DNA of 64,000 nt from Ruminococcus sp. FC2018 (GTDB lineage Bacteria; Bacillota; Clostridia; Oscillospirales; Ruminococcaceae). Position numbers and translations under genes: made by a program. Location: positions 124,001 to 188,000 of the forward strand of contig NZ_JHXH01000002.1 of the NCBI RefSeq assembly GCF_000621805.1, in the 5' to 3' direction. The notes beneath the pieces are model-generated. The model was not told the origin of the DNA. It saw only the letters and a program-made list of their open reading frames with translations, and made no database searches. Within the stretch, counting starts at the first letter, position 1; each line of letters opens with the position of its first letter. Below are positions 27,585 through 37,048 of this stretch, piece by piece.

Positions 27585-30212
27585 ATGGCTAAAAAGTATT
27601 GTTACCTTTTCTCAGAGGGTAATGCCAGCATGAGAGAACTTCTCGGCGGTAAGGGTGCAAACCTTGCTGAAATGACAAACATCGGTCTTCCTGTTCCTCA
27701 GGGATTCACCATCACAACCGAGGCTTGTACTCAGTATTATGAGGACGGCGGTATCAGTGAGGAGATCCAGGCTGAGATCAGAGAGTACATCGTTAAAATG
27801 GAGGAGATCACCGGCAAGAAATTCGGTGACAAGGAAAATCCTCTTCTCGTTTCCGTTCGTTCCGGAGCAAGAGCTTCTATGCCGGGTATGATGGATACTA
27901 TCCTCAACCTTGGTCTGAACGAGGACGTTGTGGAGACTATCGCTGCTAAGTCCGGCAATCCAAGATGGGCTTGGGACTGCTACAGAAGATTTATCCAGAT
28001 GTATTCCGACGTTGTTATGGAAGTTGGTAAGAAGTATTTTGAGCAGCTTATCGACAAGATGAAGGATGCAAGAGGAGTTAAGCAGGACGTTGAGCTTACT
28101 GCTGACGACCTCAAGGAGCTCGCTGGTCAGTTCAAGGCTGAATACAAGGCTAAGATCGGAACAGATTTCCCAAGCGATCCTAAGGAACAGCTCATGGGCG
28201 CTATCAAGGCTGTATTCCGCAGCTGGGACAACCCAAGAGCAAACGTATACAGAAGAGACAACGATATCCCATTCAGCTGGGGTACTGCTGTTAACGTTCA
28301 GTCAATGGCATTCGGTAACATGGGTGACAACTGCGGCACAGGTGTTGCATTTACCCGTGACCCTGCTACAGGTGAGAACAAGCTCATGGGTGAGTTCCTC
28401 ACAAACGCACAGGGCGAGGATGTTGTTGCAGGTGTTCGTACTCCTATGCCTATCGAGGAGATGGCTCAGAAGTTCCCACAGGCTTATGAGGACTTCGTAA
28501 AGGTTTGCGAGACCCTTGAAAACAGATATCATGATATGCAGGATATGGAGTTCACCGTTGAGGACGGCAAGCTGTATATGCTGCAGTGCAGAAACGGTAA
28601 GAGAACTGCACAGGCTGCTCTGAAGATCGCTTGTGACCTGGTTGCTGAGGGACACAAGACCGAGGCTGAGGCTGTTGCAATGATCGATCCGAGAAACCTT
28701 GACACTCTTCTCCACCCACAGTTCGACGCTAAGGCTCTCAAGGCTGCTACTCCTATGGGCAAGGGTCTGGGCGCTTCTCCGGGAGCTGCTTGCGGTAAGA
28801 TCGTATTTACTGCTGACGACGCTGTTGCATGGGCTGAAAAGGGCGAGAAGGTCATCCTTGTAAGACTTGAGACTTCACCTGAGGATATCACAGGTATGAA
28901 GGCTGCTCAGGGTATTCTGACAGTTCGTGGCGGTATGACATCCCACGCTGCCGTTGTTGCAAGAGGAATGGGCGAGTGCTGCGTTTCCGGCTGCGGCGAC
29001 ATCAAGATGGACGAGGAGAACAAGAAGTTCGAGCTGGGCGGAAAGACTTTCGTTGAGGGCGACTACATCTCCATCGACGGTACAACAGGTAACATCTACG
29101 ACGGCGTTATCCCGACAGTTGACGCTACTATCGCAGGTGAGTTCGGCAAGATCATGGCTTGGGCTGACAAGTACAGAAAGCTCAAGGTAAGAACCAACGC
29201 TGATACTCCTGCTGACGCTAAGAAGGCAAGAGAGCTGGGCGCTGAGGGTATCGGTCTTTGCCGTACAGAGCATATGTTCTTTGAGGCTGACAGAATCGCA
29301 GCATTCAGAGAGATGATCTGTGCTGACACAGTTGAGGAGAGAGAGGCTGCTCTTGCTAAGATCGAGCCAATGCAGCAGGCTGACTTTGAGGCACTTTACG
29401 AGGCTCTTGAAGGAAATCCTGTTACTATCAGATTCCTGGATCCTCCGCTTCATGAGTTCGTACCTACCGAAGAGGCTGACATCAAGGCTCTTGCAGATGC
29501 ACAGGGCAAGTCCGTTGAGGACATCAAGGCTCTTATCGCTTCTCTGCACGAGTTCAACCCGATGATGGGTCACCGTGGATGCCGTCTTGCAGTAACTTAT
29601 CCTGAGATCGCTGCTATGCAGACAAAGGCTGTTATCAAGGCTGCTATCAACGTTCAGAAGGCTCATGCAGACTGGAAAGTTGTTCCTGAGATCATGATCC
29701 CGCTGGTTGGCGACGTTAAGGAGCTCAAGTTCGTTAAGAAGGTTGTTGTTGAGACTGCTGACGCTGTTATCGCACAGGCCGGTTCCGATCTGAAGTACGA
29801 GGTTGGTACAATGATCGAGATCCCAAGAGCTGCTCTTACAGCTGATGAGATCGCTGCAAACGCTGACTTCTTCTGCTTCGGTACAAACGACCTGACACAG
29901 ATGACATTCGGCTTCTCAAGAGACGACGCAGGCAAGTTCCTGGGAGCATACTACGACAAGAAGATCTTTGAGAGCGATCCATTCGCTAAGCTGGATCAGG
30001 ACGGCGTAGGCAAGCTCATGAAGATGGCTCTTGACCTTGGTAAGCCTGTTAATCCAAAGCTTCACTGCGGAATCTGCGGCGAGCACGGCGGAGATCCTTC
30101 CTCTGTTGAGTTCTGCCACAAGATCGGTCTGGACTATGTTTCCTGCTCACCATTCCGTGTGCCTATCGCAAGACTGGCTGCGGCTCAGGCTGCTATCGCA
30201 GAGGGCAAGTAA
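27585..30212 (+). CDS. ppdK: Pyruvate, phosphate dikinase
   Basis: 875 residues, full length. N-terminal ATP-grasp domain (GGKGANLAEM, RSGARASMPGMMDTILNLG), central phospho-His domain (GGMTSHAAVVARGMG, His about 454) and C-terminal PEP/pyruvate barrel with FGTNDLTQMT and the active Cys in HCGICGEHGG are intact. It interconverts pyruvate, ATP and Pi with PEP, AMP and PPi, a central glycolytic step in many anaerobes. Codon choice (GCT, GTT, AAG, GGT) differs from its neighbours and indicates very high expression. Monocistronic. Confidence 0.98.
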   Translation: MAKKYCYLFSEGNASMRELLGGKGANLAEMTNIGLPVPQGFTITTEACTQYYEDGGISEEIQAEIREYIVKMEEITGKKFGDKENPLLVSVRSGARASMPGMMDTILNLGLNEDVVETIAAKSGNPRWAWDCYRRFIQMYSDVVMEVGKKYFEQLIDKMKDARGVKQDVELTADDLKELAGQFKAEYKAKIGTDFPSDPKEQLMGAIKAVFRSWDNPRANVYRRDNDIPFSWGTAVNVQSMAFGNMGDNCGTGVAFTRDPATGENKLMGEFLTNAQGEDVVAGVRTPMPIEEMAQKFPQAYEDFVKVCETLENRYHDMQDMEFTVEDGKLYMLQCRNGKRTAQAALKIACDLVAEGHKTEAEAVAMIDPRNLDTLLHPQFDAKALKAATPMGKGLGASPGAACGKIVFTADDAVAWAEKGEKVILVRLETSPEDITGMKAAQGILTVRGGMTSHAAVVARGMGECCVSGCGDIKMDEENKKFELGGKTFVEGDYISIDGTTGNIYDGVIPTVDATIAGEFGKIMAWADKYRKLKVRTNADTPADAKKARELGAEGIGLCRTEHMFFEADRIAAFREMICADTVEEREAALAKIEPMQQADFEALYEALEGNPVTIRFLDPPLHEFVPTEEADIKALADAQGKSVEDIKALIASLHEFNPMMGHRGCRLAVTYPEIAAMQTKAVIKAAINVQKAHADWKVVPEIMIPLVGDVKELKFVKKVVVETADAVIAQAGSDLKYEVGTMIEIPRAALTADEIAANADFFCFGTNDLTQMTFGFSRDDAGKFLGAYYDKKIFESDPFAKLDQDGVGKLMKMALDLGKPVNPKLHCGICGEHGGDPSSVEFCHKIGLDYVSCSPFRVPIARLAAAQAAIAEGK

Positions 30213-30243
30213 TTGAGCATAGTTTTGCTGCTTGAATAATAAT

Positions 30244-30282
30244 AAGCCTCCGCTGGGTCAGAACGACCGGCGGAGGTTTTTT
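30244..30282 (+). terminator. Terminator of ppdK
   Basis: AAGCCTCCGC pairs with GCGGAGGTTT, with an inner GGTC/GACC pair, followed by T6. Confidence 0.9.
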
Positions 30283-30283
30283 G

Positions 30284-30312
30284 TTGACAAACTACGGTGG
30301 ATATGCTATCTT
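30284..30312 (+). promoter_or_regulatory. Promoter of the 30342 gene
   Basis: TTGACA (30284-30289), 17 bp, TATCTT (30307-30312). Confidence 0.65.
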
Positions 30313-30341
30313 ATTTATAAGGTCGATAGGGGGGATCTTTT

Positions 30342-31010
30342 GTGCAGATGATAAGCGAAAAAACATTTTACAGTCAGATGTCGGGAAACTCTGTGGGACC
30401 TATTGTTGCCACCGTTCTGAGCGGTGTGATACTTGGGGGCTGCGGGGTATTCTGCGGGACTCAGCTGGGCTGGAAGCATATACTGTCTTTGGTTTTTCTC
30501 GGCACAGCAGGGCTTTGCGTGCTCTTGCTCATATTTTTCATCATAAAGGCAGCTCGAAAGAAAAGTCACCCGGTATTCAAGCGTTACGGGAATGCTGCGT
30601 TTCTTTCAATGAAGATAAACGAGGGGCTGGCAAACCCATGGTATTATGCGGAGCCCTTCGGGGGAAATGCGCCCTTTGCCACACTTATGACCGACCGGTT
30701 CATTGTGTCGGGAACGGAGCTTACAAACTATATGGAGTTCAAGGATCTGCGGACTGTTCATGTGGATGTATTTGTGAGAGTTCACAGGATAGCGGTGGGG
30801 GATCCCTTTGCCACGGCGGCTTCGCTGGCGGCAAACCGTATGGGGGACAGGTATCTGGAATCAAGGGGTATAAACGGAGACAATCAGTTCGACCTTATGA
30901 TCTTCGAGGACGAGCAAAGAAAGAAATACAGATACAGCGTACATCACTGTGATGTGCAACAGGTGCTGGGCATGGTTGCACAGGTGGCGCCGCACATCAG
31001 ATATATCTGA
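30342..31010 (+). CDS. Membrane protein of unknown function
   Basis: 222 residues. Two adjacent membrane helices near the N-terminus (about 22-42 and 46-68) are followed by a cytoplasmic domain of about 150 residues with a mixed alpha/beta look (MEFKDLRTVHVDVFVRVHRI, FDLMIFEDEQRKKYRYSVH). GTG at 30342 is chosen because a GGGGGG ribosome site lies seven bases upstream; the in-frame ATG at 30348 is farther away. No family recognised. Single gene with its own promoter. Confidence 0.65.
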   Translation: MQMISEKTFYSQMSGNSVGPIVATVLSGVILGGCGVFCGTQLGWKHILSLVFLGTAGLCVLLLIFFIIKAARKKSHPVFKRYGNAAFLSMKINEGLANPWYYAEPFGGNAPFATLMTDRFIVSGTELTNYMEFKDLRTVHVDVFVRVHRIAVGDPFATAASLAANRMGDRYLESRGINGDNQFDLMIFEDEQRKKYRYSVHHCDVQQVLGMVAQVAPHIRYI

Positions 31011-31140
31011 TGTATGATACGAGGCTTGCTCCCGCATTTATCTGCAAGCAGGGCAGGTTGCTTCCGGATCATTTTGTCAACGGGTGAGCGTATGAAAAAA
31101 ATAAGAGCATCCAAAGGCGGCAATATCATTAAGCTAACGA

Positions 31141-31175
31141 AGAGTTCACATCAAAAAGATGTGGACTCTTTTTTT
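31141..31175 (+). terminator. Terminator after the 30342 gene
   Basis: AGAGTTCACATC, loop AAAAA, GATGTGGACTCT, then T7. Confidence 0.8.
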
Positions 31176-31217
31176 GCACCGTGAGTATTAAATAACTGTA
31201 AACTTTAGCTGCAATGG

Positions 31218-31342
31218 CTTGACAAAATTGCGATTTTGTCAAGTCATTTTGGGCAGTCGATTACTACTTCGACGGCTTTCTTTGATATGCCTACTTTAAA
31301 ATAATGCAGTCATTGGCTGTTTTTGTTTGCCAATGACTGCAT
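31218..31342. repeat. Cluster of perfect inverted repeats
   Basis: CTTGACAAAAT/ATTTTGTCAAG (31218-31243, 4-nt loop) and ATGCAGTCATTGGC/GCCAATGACTGCAT (31304-31342, 11-nt loop), with a weaker GTCGA/TCGAC between. None is followed by a T run. The 450-bp gap around them holds no supported gene. Confidence 0.7.
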
Positions 31343-31422
31343 TTGGTTGATTCCTTAGCTTAATGATATTGCCAAAGGCGGGTGCTCTTTTTTATGCCCG
31401 GGATCGCTGTGGGGAAGCTTGC

Positions 31423-31452
31423 AAAAAGAGCGTCTGCATTGTGCAAACGCTC
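31423..31452 (-). terminator. Terminator of the carboxypeptidase gene
   Basis: On the minus strand GAGCGT...ACGCTC with an inner GCA/TGC pair, followed by TTTTTGC. Confidence 0.75.
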
Positions 31453-31461
31453 GGGGGGTTA

Positions 31462-32433
31462 CTATGTATAGCTTTCAAGCAGCTTTTGTGTCAGATCAAA
31501 TCTGTCATAATCCGTATTACAGCCCATTGCAAGGCAGATGTAGGTTTTTGAGTTGCGCTTGAATGCGGTTATAAGGCAATATCCGGCATTTTCGGTGGTG
31601 CCGGTTTTCATTCCCAGCGCATCAGGGGAGTAATAGTTGCTGCCGGGAATAACGAAATAGTTATTGTTTGTCCATGTGGCGTAACCGCCTGCCGAAAAGC
31701 TCACGGTCTTATACGCTGTCTTCATTGTTTCGCATATTTCCGGAACGGTGAGGGCATACTCCGCAAGCTTTACCATATCCGCTGCTGTGGAGTAGTGCTG
31801 AGGGTCGTCCCAGCCGTCGGGGTTGACAAAGTGGCTGTCGGTCATGCCAAGCTCCTGTGCAAAGTCGTTCATCAGTTTACAGAAGTGATCCACCGCTTCC
31901 TTATCGGAAAGCTGCTTGCCGGGCTGCTGTGCTCTTGCTACGTTGACGGCGATAACGTATGCCGCATCGTTTCCCGAGGGGATAAGCAGTCCGCCGAGGA
32001 GATCCGAAAGGGACATCTCGCAGCCGTAGTAAACGTAACAGGTGGTGGACTGGGGGTTTATAAGTCCCAGCTCGCTGCCTGCTGTGAGAATGGCGTCGGG
32101 CTTCATATATTTAAGGGCAACGGACGCTGTCAGCAGCTTTGTGGTGCTGGCGATAGAGATCCGTGATTCCAGGTTTTTACCGAAGTTATAGGTCTTACTC
32201 TCCACGCAGTAAACTGCGCTTACGGTGCTGTATGGTTCGGTGTCACCTTGTATGGTATTGAAAACAACAGGGGGTGTCTTTTGCGGCTGTGAGCTTTCTT
32301 CCGCTGTGCTTGATGCCGGATCTGTCCGGGAGCTGTTTTGCTGAGAGTCGGAAGAATCGCCCTTTGCGCAGGACGTTAAAAGAACCACCGCACAGCAGCA
32401 CAGTGCAGCCAGCTTCAGGAGCATATATCTCAT
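31462..32433 (-). CDS. D-alanyl-D-alanine carboxypeptidase lipoprotein (S11)
   Basis: 323 residues. The signal peptide ends in lipobox LTSC, then a Ser-rich linker. Penicillin-binding motifs are SxxK in SIASTTKLLTA, SGN in IPSGNDAAY and KTG in MKTGTTENAG. It trims the terminal D-Ala of peptidoglycan stem peptides outside the membrane. There is no C-terminal amphipathic anchor as in DacA, so the lipid is the membrane anchor. Hairpin clusters lie on both sides. Confidence 0.92.
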   Translation of the reverse strand: MRYMLLKLAALCCCAVVLLTSCAKGDSSDSQQNSSRTDPASSTAEESSQPQKTPPVVFNTIQGDTEPYSTVSAVYCVESKTYNFGKNLESRISIASTTKLLTASVALKYMKPDAILTAGSELGLINPQSTTCYVYYGCEMSLSDLLGGLLIPSGNDAAYVIAVNVARAQQPGKQLSDKEAVDHFCKLMNDFAQELGMTDSHFVNPDGWDDPQHYSTAADMVKLAEYALTVPEICETMKTAYKTVSFSAGGYATWTNNNYFVIPGSNYYSPDALGMKTGTTENAGYCLITAFKRNSKTYICLAMGCNTDYDRFDLTQKLLESYT

Positions 32434-32483
32434 TGGTATTCCTCATTTCAAGATAGTTACCTGATAATTAATGTCTGCTCTGG

Positions 32484-32755
32484 CAACATAAAATTGGCTG
32501 TATACAACTTATTATAGCCAATTTATGTTGTAAGAGTGCAAGAAAAAATATAGGATTAATGATTTTTCTTGCACTCTGATTTGCCCTTTAGGGCAAAAAC
32601 GAGCTTGACATCAAGAAATGTGGAGCGCAAATTCCCTATTATGTAAAGAATTTGCGCTCCCCGAACGCAGTTCGGGGCAATAACCGCTTGACAGCGGTTA
32701 TTGAGGACACATTAATTATATCCCCAAGTCGGCATTTTGTCAACCTTTTGCCGAC
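32484..32755. repeat. Chain of seven or eight hairpins
   Basis: Consecutive inverted repeats: 32484-32530 (15-16-nt arms, one bulge), 32533-32577 (15-bp perfect), 32580-32597 (7 bp), 32604-32615 (5 bp), 32622-32660 (13 bp perfect), 32659-32677 (8 bp perfect, GCA loop), 32678-32703 (10 bp perfect), 32728-32755 (7 bp). Arms differ in sequence. They fill the gap between the lysozyme and carboxypeptidase genes. Confidence 0.85.
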
Positions 32756-32771
32756 GGCGGTGATTTTGTGT

Positions 32772-34037
32772 TTACTTATATCTTTTATTGGTATACATGA
32801 TATTGAAATCGGTGTCGCCGCTTATGCCCGGTATCCTGCCGTAGCACTGCTGCCAGATACCGTAGCTGCCTGAGTAGCCGGTGCTTTCCACGTAGTGGGC
32901 AAGCCATACGGGACTGGTGCTTTTATTTGATGCGCTCCACATATTGTTGAGCGTCATGGGATTGCCGTATATCATTGCGGAGTATCCCGACTTTGCAAGC
33001 TCAGATTTGAATGCGGAGTATGCGTTATTTATGTCGTTAAGGCTTGCACCGAAACGCTGGAAGTTGGAAAGCTCTTCCCAGTCAAATGCCACAGGGAGCT
33101 CAAGCTTTGTGCCGCCCAGCTGGTTTATTATCCACCTTGCGCTGTCACGGGCGGCAGCCTGGGTATGGTCTGTGGTGTAAAGGTAAACGCCCACCTCAAG
33201 TCCTGCGGCTTTGGCGTTTTTCAGATTGGTCTTGAAATAGGGGTCAAGGGTATAGCTGCCGTACTTGGTGCCGACACGGATGAATACAAAGCTGCAGCCT
33301 GCATTTTTCACGGCTTTGAAGTCGATATTGCCCTGCCACTGTGAAACATCAATGCCGTAGCGTCGGCTGCTGCCGGCATATTTCTTCATAAAGTCGGCAA
33401 AGGATATCCGTGGGGAAGCCGGATATGAGGGGTAGGAGGGATAGCTGCTGACCACATTGACGGTTATGCCCCAGGAGGTATAGTTGCCCGAGGCGTCGGA
33501 GACTCTGGCGGTGATGTTGTAGGTGCCCACTGCATTGGGGTTGACATATCCCGAATATGTAAGCTTTGGGTTTCTGTCGGTATCGTCACCGTAGCTCACA
33601 TAGCTGTTAAGGTCAAAGGGATTGCCGACAAGGTGGGTGATGCTGTATGCTCCGTAAAAAATCACAGGCTTTGTCTTGTCATTTCCTGACGGTGCAGGCG
33701 CAGAAGCTGCTGTGGCGGCTGTGGAAGCGGGCTTTGGCTTGGGGGCTGTTGTTGTGGCAGCGGTAGTTGCTGTGGTGGTTTTTGCCGCAGTTTCGCTTGC
33801 CTTGGTGGTGGTAGTTGTGGTGGTTTTTGCGGCAGTTGTACGGCTTGCAGCCGTATACGGCAGGGAAGGCTCCCAGGTAGTGGGGGCAGCTGCAGACGTG
33901 GCGGTGGTCTGAGAAGTGGTGACAGTTTCGCTGTCCGATTCGCTGACAGTCTGAGAGCTGTCATGGGTAATTTCATTTCCGCAGCCTGAAAGTGCCATAG
34001 CCGCAGCAATGGCTGTGAAAAAAACTCTGCATTTCAT
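32772..34037 (-). CDS. GH25 lysozyme lipoprotein
   Basis: 421 residues. Signal peptide with lipobox LSGC, then a Thr/Ala-rich linker of about 110 residues, an Ig-like domain (about 125-200, KPVIFYG to VNVV) and a GH25 domain from about 225 with catalytic Asp in GIDVSQWQG and DWE in PVAFDWEE. GH25 enzymes cut the MurNAc-GlcNAc bond of peptidoglycan. The ATG at 34037 (MKCRVFF) is chosen because it starts the signal peptide and has AGGTG eight bases upstream. Confidence 0.9.
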   Translation of the reverse strand: MKCRVFFTAIAAAMALSGCGNEITHDSSQTVSESDSETVTTSQTTATSAAAPTTWEPSLPYTAASRTTAAKTTTTTTTKASETAAKTTTATTAATTTAPKPKPASTAATAASAPAPSGNDKTKPVIFYGAYSITHLVGNPFDLNSYVSYGDDTDRNPKLTYSGYVNPNAVGTYNITARVSDASGNYTSWGITVNVVSSYPSYPSYPASPRISFADFMKKYAGSSRRYGIDVSQWQGNIDFKAVKNAGCSFVFIRVGTKYGSYTLDPYFKTNLKNAKAAGLEVGVYLYTTDHTQAAARDSARWIINQLGGTKLELPVAFDWEELSNFQRFGASLNDINNAYSAFKSELAKSGYSAMIYGNPMTLNNMWSASNKSTSPVWLAHYVESTGYSGSYGIWQQCYGRIPGISGDTDFNIMYTNKRYK

Positions 34038-34070
34038 TGTGCATACACCTGCCTTTATTATCTGAAAAAA

Positions 34071-34099
34071 AGTATAACACGTTCTCAACAAGTTGTAAA
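34071..34099 (-). promoter_or_regulatory. Promoter of the GH25 lysozyme
   Basis: Minus-strand TTTACA (34099-34094), 17 bp, TATACT (34076-34071). Confidence 0.65.
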
Positions 34100-34114
34100 G
34101 TGTATTTAATGGAA

Positions 34115-34142
34115 AACAAAAAGCATGACCGCAGCCATGCTT
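34115..34142 (-). terminator. Terminator of the queuosine operon
   Basis: On the minus strand AAGCATG...CATGCTT, followed by TTTTGTTTT. Confidence 0.8.
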
Positions 34143-34161
34143 CTGAATGGGACACAGGAAA

Positions 34162-34653
34162 CTATCTGTTATCCACCTTTTCGGGATACAGGTCATGGTG
34201 AGAGAGCCGCTCCCATGCTACCTGTTCCCACTTTGTTCCCGGTCTGCCGTAATTGCAGTAGGGGTCAATGGAGATGCCGCCTCTGGGCAGGAATTTGCCC
34301 CACACTTCAATATATGACGGCTCCATAAGCTTTATCAGGTCGTTCATTATTATGTTCACGCAGTCCTCATGGAAATCACCGTGATTGCGGAAGCTGAAAA
34401 GATAGAGCTTCAGCGATTTGCTCTCCACCATTTTCACACGGGGGACATAGGAAATATAAATGGTGGCAAAGTCGGGCTGTCCGGTAATGGGGCAAAGGCT
34501 GGTAAACTCGGGACAGTTGAATTTTACAAAGTAGTCACGGTCGGGGTGCTTGTTTTCAAAGGTCTCCAGCACCGAGGGGTCGTAGCTGCCCGGATATTTT
34601 GTATTGCGCTCACCTAAAAGGGTGAGACTCTCATTTTCTTTATCTCTGCTCAT
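34162..34653 (-). CDS. queF: NADPH-dependent preQ0 reductase QueF
   Basis: 163 residues, short (unimodular) QueF type. The active Cys sits in [12 protein letters not shown], and the family motif [15 protein letters not shown] is present. It reduces 7-cyano-7-deazaguanine (preQ0) to preQ1 in the cytoplasm, the last free-base step of the queuosine pathway. Last gene of the riboswitch-controlled operon. Confidence 0.97.
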   Translation of the reverse strand: MSRDKENESLTLLGERNTKYPGSYDPSVLETFENKHPDRDYFVKFNCPEFTSLCPITGQPDFATIYISYVPRVKMVESKSLKLYLFSFRNHGDFHEDCVNIIMNDLIKLMEPSYIEVWGKFLPRGGISIDPYCNYGRPGTKWEQVAWERLSHHDLYPEKVDNR

Positions 34654-34671
34654 TTTAAACCTCCGATAAGA

Positions 34672-35352
34672 TCAGGAAAGTGCAGGGTCGCTCACCCCGT
34701 TTGCGGCAAAGGCTTTTGCTCTGTCGATACAGGTGCCGCAGCAGCCGCAGGGCTTTTCGCCCCCTTCGTAGCAGCTCCAGGTGAGCTCATATGGCACACC
34801 AAGCCGCAGACCCTGTGCCACAACATCTGCTTTGGTAAGCTCCACAAAGGGAGCCTCCACTCTCAGCTGTTCGCCGCTGCCGATGGATATGGCTTTGCTT
34901 ATATGCGAATTGAAATCGCTGCTGCAATCGGGATATGCGCTGCCTGCTGCGTCGTCGGAGTGGGCACCGTAATAGATAACATCACAGCCTCTTGAAAGTG
35001 CTACGCTTGCGGCGCAGGACAAAAACAGTCCGTTACGGAAGGGAACATATGTGGAAACGGGCTTGCCGTCGGTGCTTTCAAGCTGTCCGGCATACTCTCC
35101 CTTTGGGATATCCTGCTGTGAGCCTTCAAGGAGTGCACAGTCGGAGCCTTCAAATATGCGTGCAAGGTCCAGAGTAATAAGCTGCACACCGTAATGCTCC
35201 GCCACGGCTTTGGCAGAGTTTATTTCCTTTTGGTGCTTCTGACCGTAGGATATGCTCAGGGCAAGGACATTTTCCCTGCCGTACTTTTCTATTGCCATAG
35301 CAAGGCAGGTGCTGCTGTCCAGTCCGCCTGAAAATAAAACAAGTGCTTTCAT
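34672..35352 (-). CDS. queC: 7-cyano-7-deazaguanine synthase QueC
   Basis: 226 residues. PP-loop SGGLDSSTC at the N-terminus and a C-terminal zinc site with Cys in SCYEGGEKPCGCCGTC. It converts 7-carboxy-7-deazaguanine to preQ0 using ATP and ammonia. AGGAG precedes the ATG; queF follows 18 bp later. Confidence 0.97.
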   Translation of the reverse strand: MKALVLFSGGLDSSTCLAMAIEKYGRENVLALSISYGQKHQKEINSAKAVAEHYGVQLITLDLARIFEGSDCALLEGSQQDIPKGEYAGQLESTDGKPVSTYVPFRNGLFLSCAASVALSRGCDVIYYGAHSDDAAGSAYPDCSSDFNSHISKAISIGSGEQLRVEAPFVELTKADVVAQGLRLGVPYELTWSCYEGGEKPCGCCGTCIDRAKAFAANGVSDPALS

Positions 35353-35356
35353 AGCT

Positions 35357-35803
35357 TTACTCCTTTACGATCTTGATCTTTTTTCTGACCAGAGTATAAA
35401 TAAGCCCGCCCCAGCCGAGCACCATAAATATGCTCCATACGATAAAAATTGTGGTCAGCTTCGGCACTTCATAGTTCTGGCGGCAGGCTTCATTTTTGTA
35501 AACGAGAAGGGTGGTTTTTCTGCCAACATAGTCCTCGTAAGATGAACGGACCTCAACTTTTTTGCCGTCCTCTGTAACGAATGTTGTGTAGTTTATGAAT
35601 GATTTGCCGCTGGATTTAGTGCCCATAGCGACAGCTGTGCATTCCTGCGGCGTGCCGTTATGGCGTGCGCTCAGGTTTTCCATCCTCGGCATTATAAATG
35701 TTACCAGCGGCAGTGCGACTGTCAGGATAGAAAACACGATGATGAACTTCAAAAAATCCTTGCGCTTGAGCTGTCCGGGTTCTCTTTTTGTTGGCTGTTT
35801 CAT
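35357..35803 (-). CDS. Membrane protein inside the queuosine operon (DUF3592-like)
   Basis: 148 residues with two membrane helices (about 20-40 and 115-138) and an extracytoplasmic domain between that begins QECTAVAMGT, reminiscent of DUF3592 proteins. It sits between folE and queC with 4 and 21 bp gaps, so it is clearly co-transcribed with preQ1 synthesis genes. No known queuosine step needs it. It has no transporter-like size. Function unknown. Confidence 0.65.
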   Translation of the reverse strand: MKQPTKREPGQLKRKDFLKFIIVFSILTVALPLVTFIMPRMENLSARHNGTPQECTAVAMGTKSSGKSFINYTTFVTEDGKKVEVRSSYEDYVGRKTTLLVYKNEACRQNYEVPKLTTIFIVWSIFMVLGWGGLIYTLVRKKIKIVKE

Positions 35804-35824
35804 ATTGTCTCACCCATAAAAGTG

Positions 35825-36382
35825 TTATTTCAGCAGGTCTTTAAGGCTCTGTTCTGTTTTGAATCTGCCCAGATATGTTTTTGTTTCTGTTTTGGCAGAT
35901 GTGTTTTTGATGCCTCTTGCGGTAAGGCAGCTATGGGTGCCGGCAATAACAACTCCCACGTCGGGGGAGCCTGTTGCTTCAGACATTATCTCGGCGATAT
36001 CCGAGCCAAGTCTTTCCTGGAGCTGCAGACGCTTGGCAGCCATATCACAGATACGGGCGATTTTGCTCAGACCGATAACTCTGTCCTTGGGGATATACGC
36101 CACGCTTACGGACATATCGTACATAAGTGCCATGTGGTGCTCGCAGTAGGAGAACACCTCGATATCTCTCACGATAACAGGACCTGCGTTGGCAGGCGCT
36201 TCAAAGGTCTTGCCGAACATTTTTGCTATATCGCTGTTTGAGTATGCGATACCCTGAAAGACCTCCTCGTACATTCTTGCCACACGCTGGGGTGTTTCTT
36301 TAAGTCCTTCACGCTCGGGGTCCTCGCCAAGGGCAACAAGTATGCCTTTTACGTGCTCCTCAATGGCTTTTTTATCTATCAT
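35825..36382 (-). CDS. folE: GTP cyclohydrolase I
   Basis: 185 residues with zinc and catalytic motifs CEHHMAL and [11 protein letters not shown], and the core IGLSKIARI. It forms dihydroneopterin triphosphate from GTP, the entry step shared by folate and queuosine synthesis; position in this operon indicates the queuosine role. GAGGAG overlaps the queE end upstream. Confidence 0.95.
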   Translation of the reverse strand: MIDKKAIEEHVKGILVALGEDPEREGLKETPQRVARMYEEVFQGIAYSNSDIAKMFGKTFEAPANAGPVIVRDIEVFSYCEHHMALMYDMSVSVAYIPKDRVIGLSKIARICDMAAKRLQLQERLGSDIAEIMSEATGSPDVGVVIAGTHSCLTARGIKNTSAKTETKTYLGRFKTEQSLKDLLK

Positions 36383-36386
36383 TTCT

Positions 36387-37046
36387 TTAAACTCCTCTCT
36401 CGTCGGGGTCCCAGATGAATTTGTGCAGCTGAAGCTGCAGGCGGACTCCGTTAAGACCGTTATTTACCATATACTCAACTATATCCTTGGGGTCTATCAT
36501 GCCGAAAACAGGGCTTAGATAGACCTTGCATATGTCTGTAAGAGCGTACTGTTTTATGACCTGCGCCGCACGCTCGATGTCATCTTGTCCTGCACAGACG
36601 AATTTCACCGTATCGTTTTCGGTGAGCCTTGCAAAATTATCAAGGCACATTCTGCTTTGCATACCGCTGGAGGGAAGCTTATAGTCCATGGTGAAGGAAA
36701 CGTCACAGTCAAGCCCCCGGGGCAGGGGAACGCTGCCGTTGGTCTCTATCTCCACGCTGTGCCCCAGGTGGGCAAGAGCCTGTATAAGGTCGGTGACATT
36801 CTCCTGTAAAAGGGGTTCGCCCCCTGTAAGGGTAATGTTTTTAACGTCGCTTTGCTGTGCGATACGGCAGAGCTGTGAGATATCCATGGGGGTAAAGGGG
36901 ACATCGGGCCGGTTTGCCCACTTTGTATCGCACCAGCTGCAATTAAGGTTGCACCCTGCAAAGCGGATAAACAAGGCAAGCTCGCCTGCTTTGCGTCCCT
37001 CGCCGTTGATACTTACGAAATGCTCCGCAACTTTAAACCGCTCCAT
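36387..37046 (-). CDS. queE: 7-carboxy-7-deazaguanine synthase QueE
   Basis: 219 residues. Radical SAM motif [13 protein letters not shown] and the N-terminal VSINGEG are typical. It converts 6-carboxytetrahydropterin to 7-carboxy-7-deazaguanine. ATG at 37046 is preferred over GTG at 37052 because GAGGT abuts the latter. The queD stop lies just upstream, so translation is coupled. Confidence 0.95.
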   Translation of the reverse strand: MERFKVAEHFVSINGEGRKAGELALFIRFAGCNLNCSWCDTKWANRPDVPFTPMDISQLCRIAQQSDVKNITLTGGEPLLQENVTDLIQALAHLGHSVEIETNGSVPLPRGLDCDVSFTMDYKLPSSGMQSRMCLDNFARLTENDTVKFVCAGQDDIERAAQVIKQYALTDICKVYLSPVFGMIDPKDIVEYMVNNGLNGVRLQLQLHKFIWDPDERGV

Positions 37047-37048
37047 TG

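Noticed and set aside
28875-29666. 263-codon minus-strand frame inside ppdK
   Set aside because: A result of the biased codon use of ppdK; Ser/Leu/Cys-rich translation is typical of antisense reading.
31092-31184. 30-codon frame beginning MKKIRASKGGNIIKL
   Set aside because: Weak ribosome site, and half of the frame is the terminator hairpin of the preceding gene.
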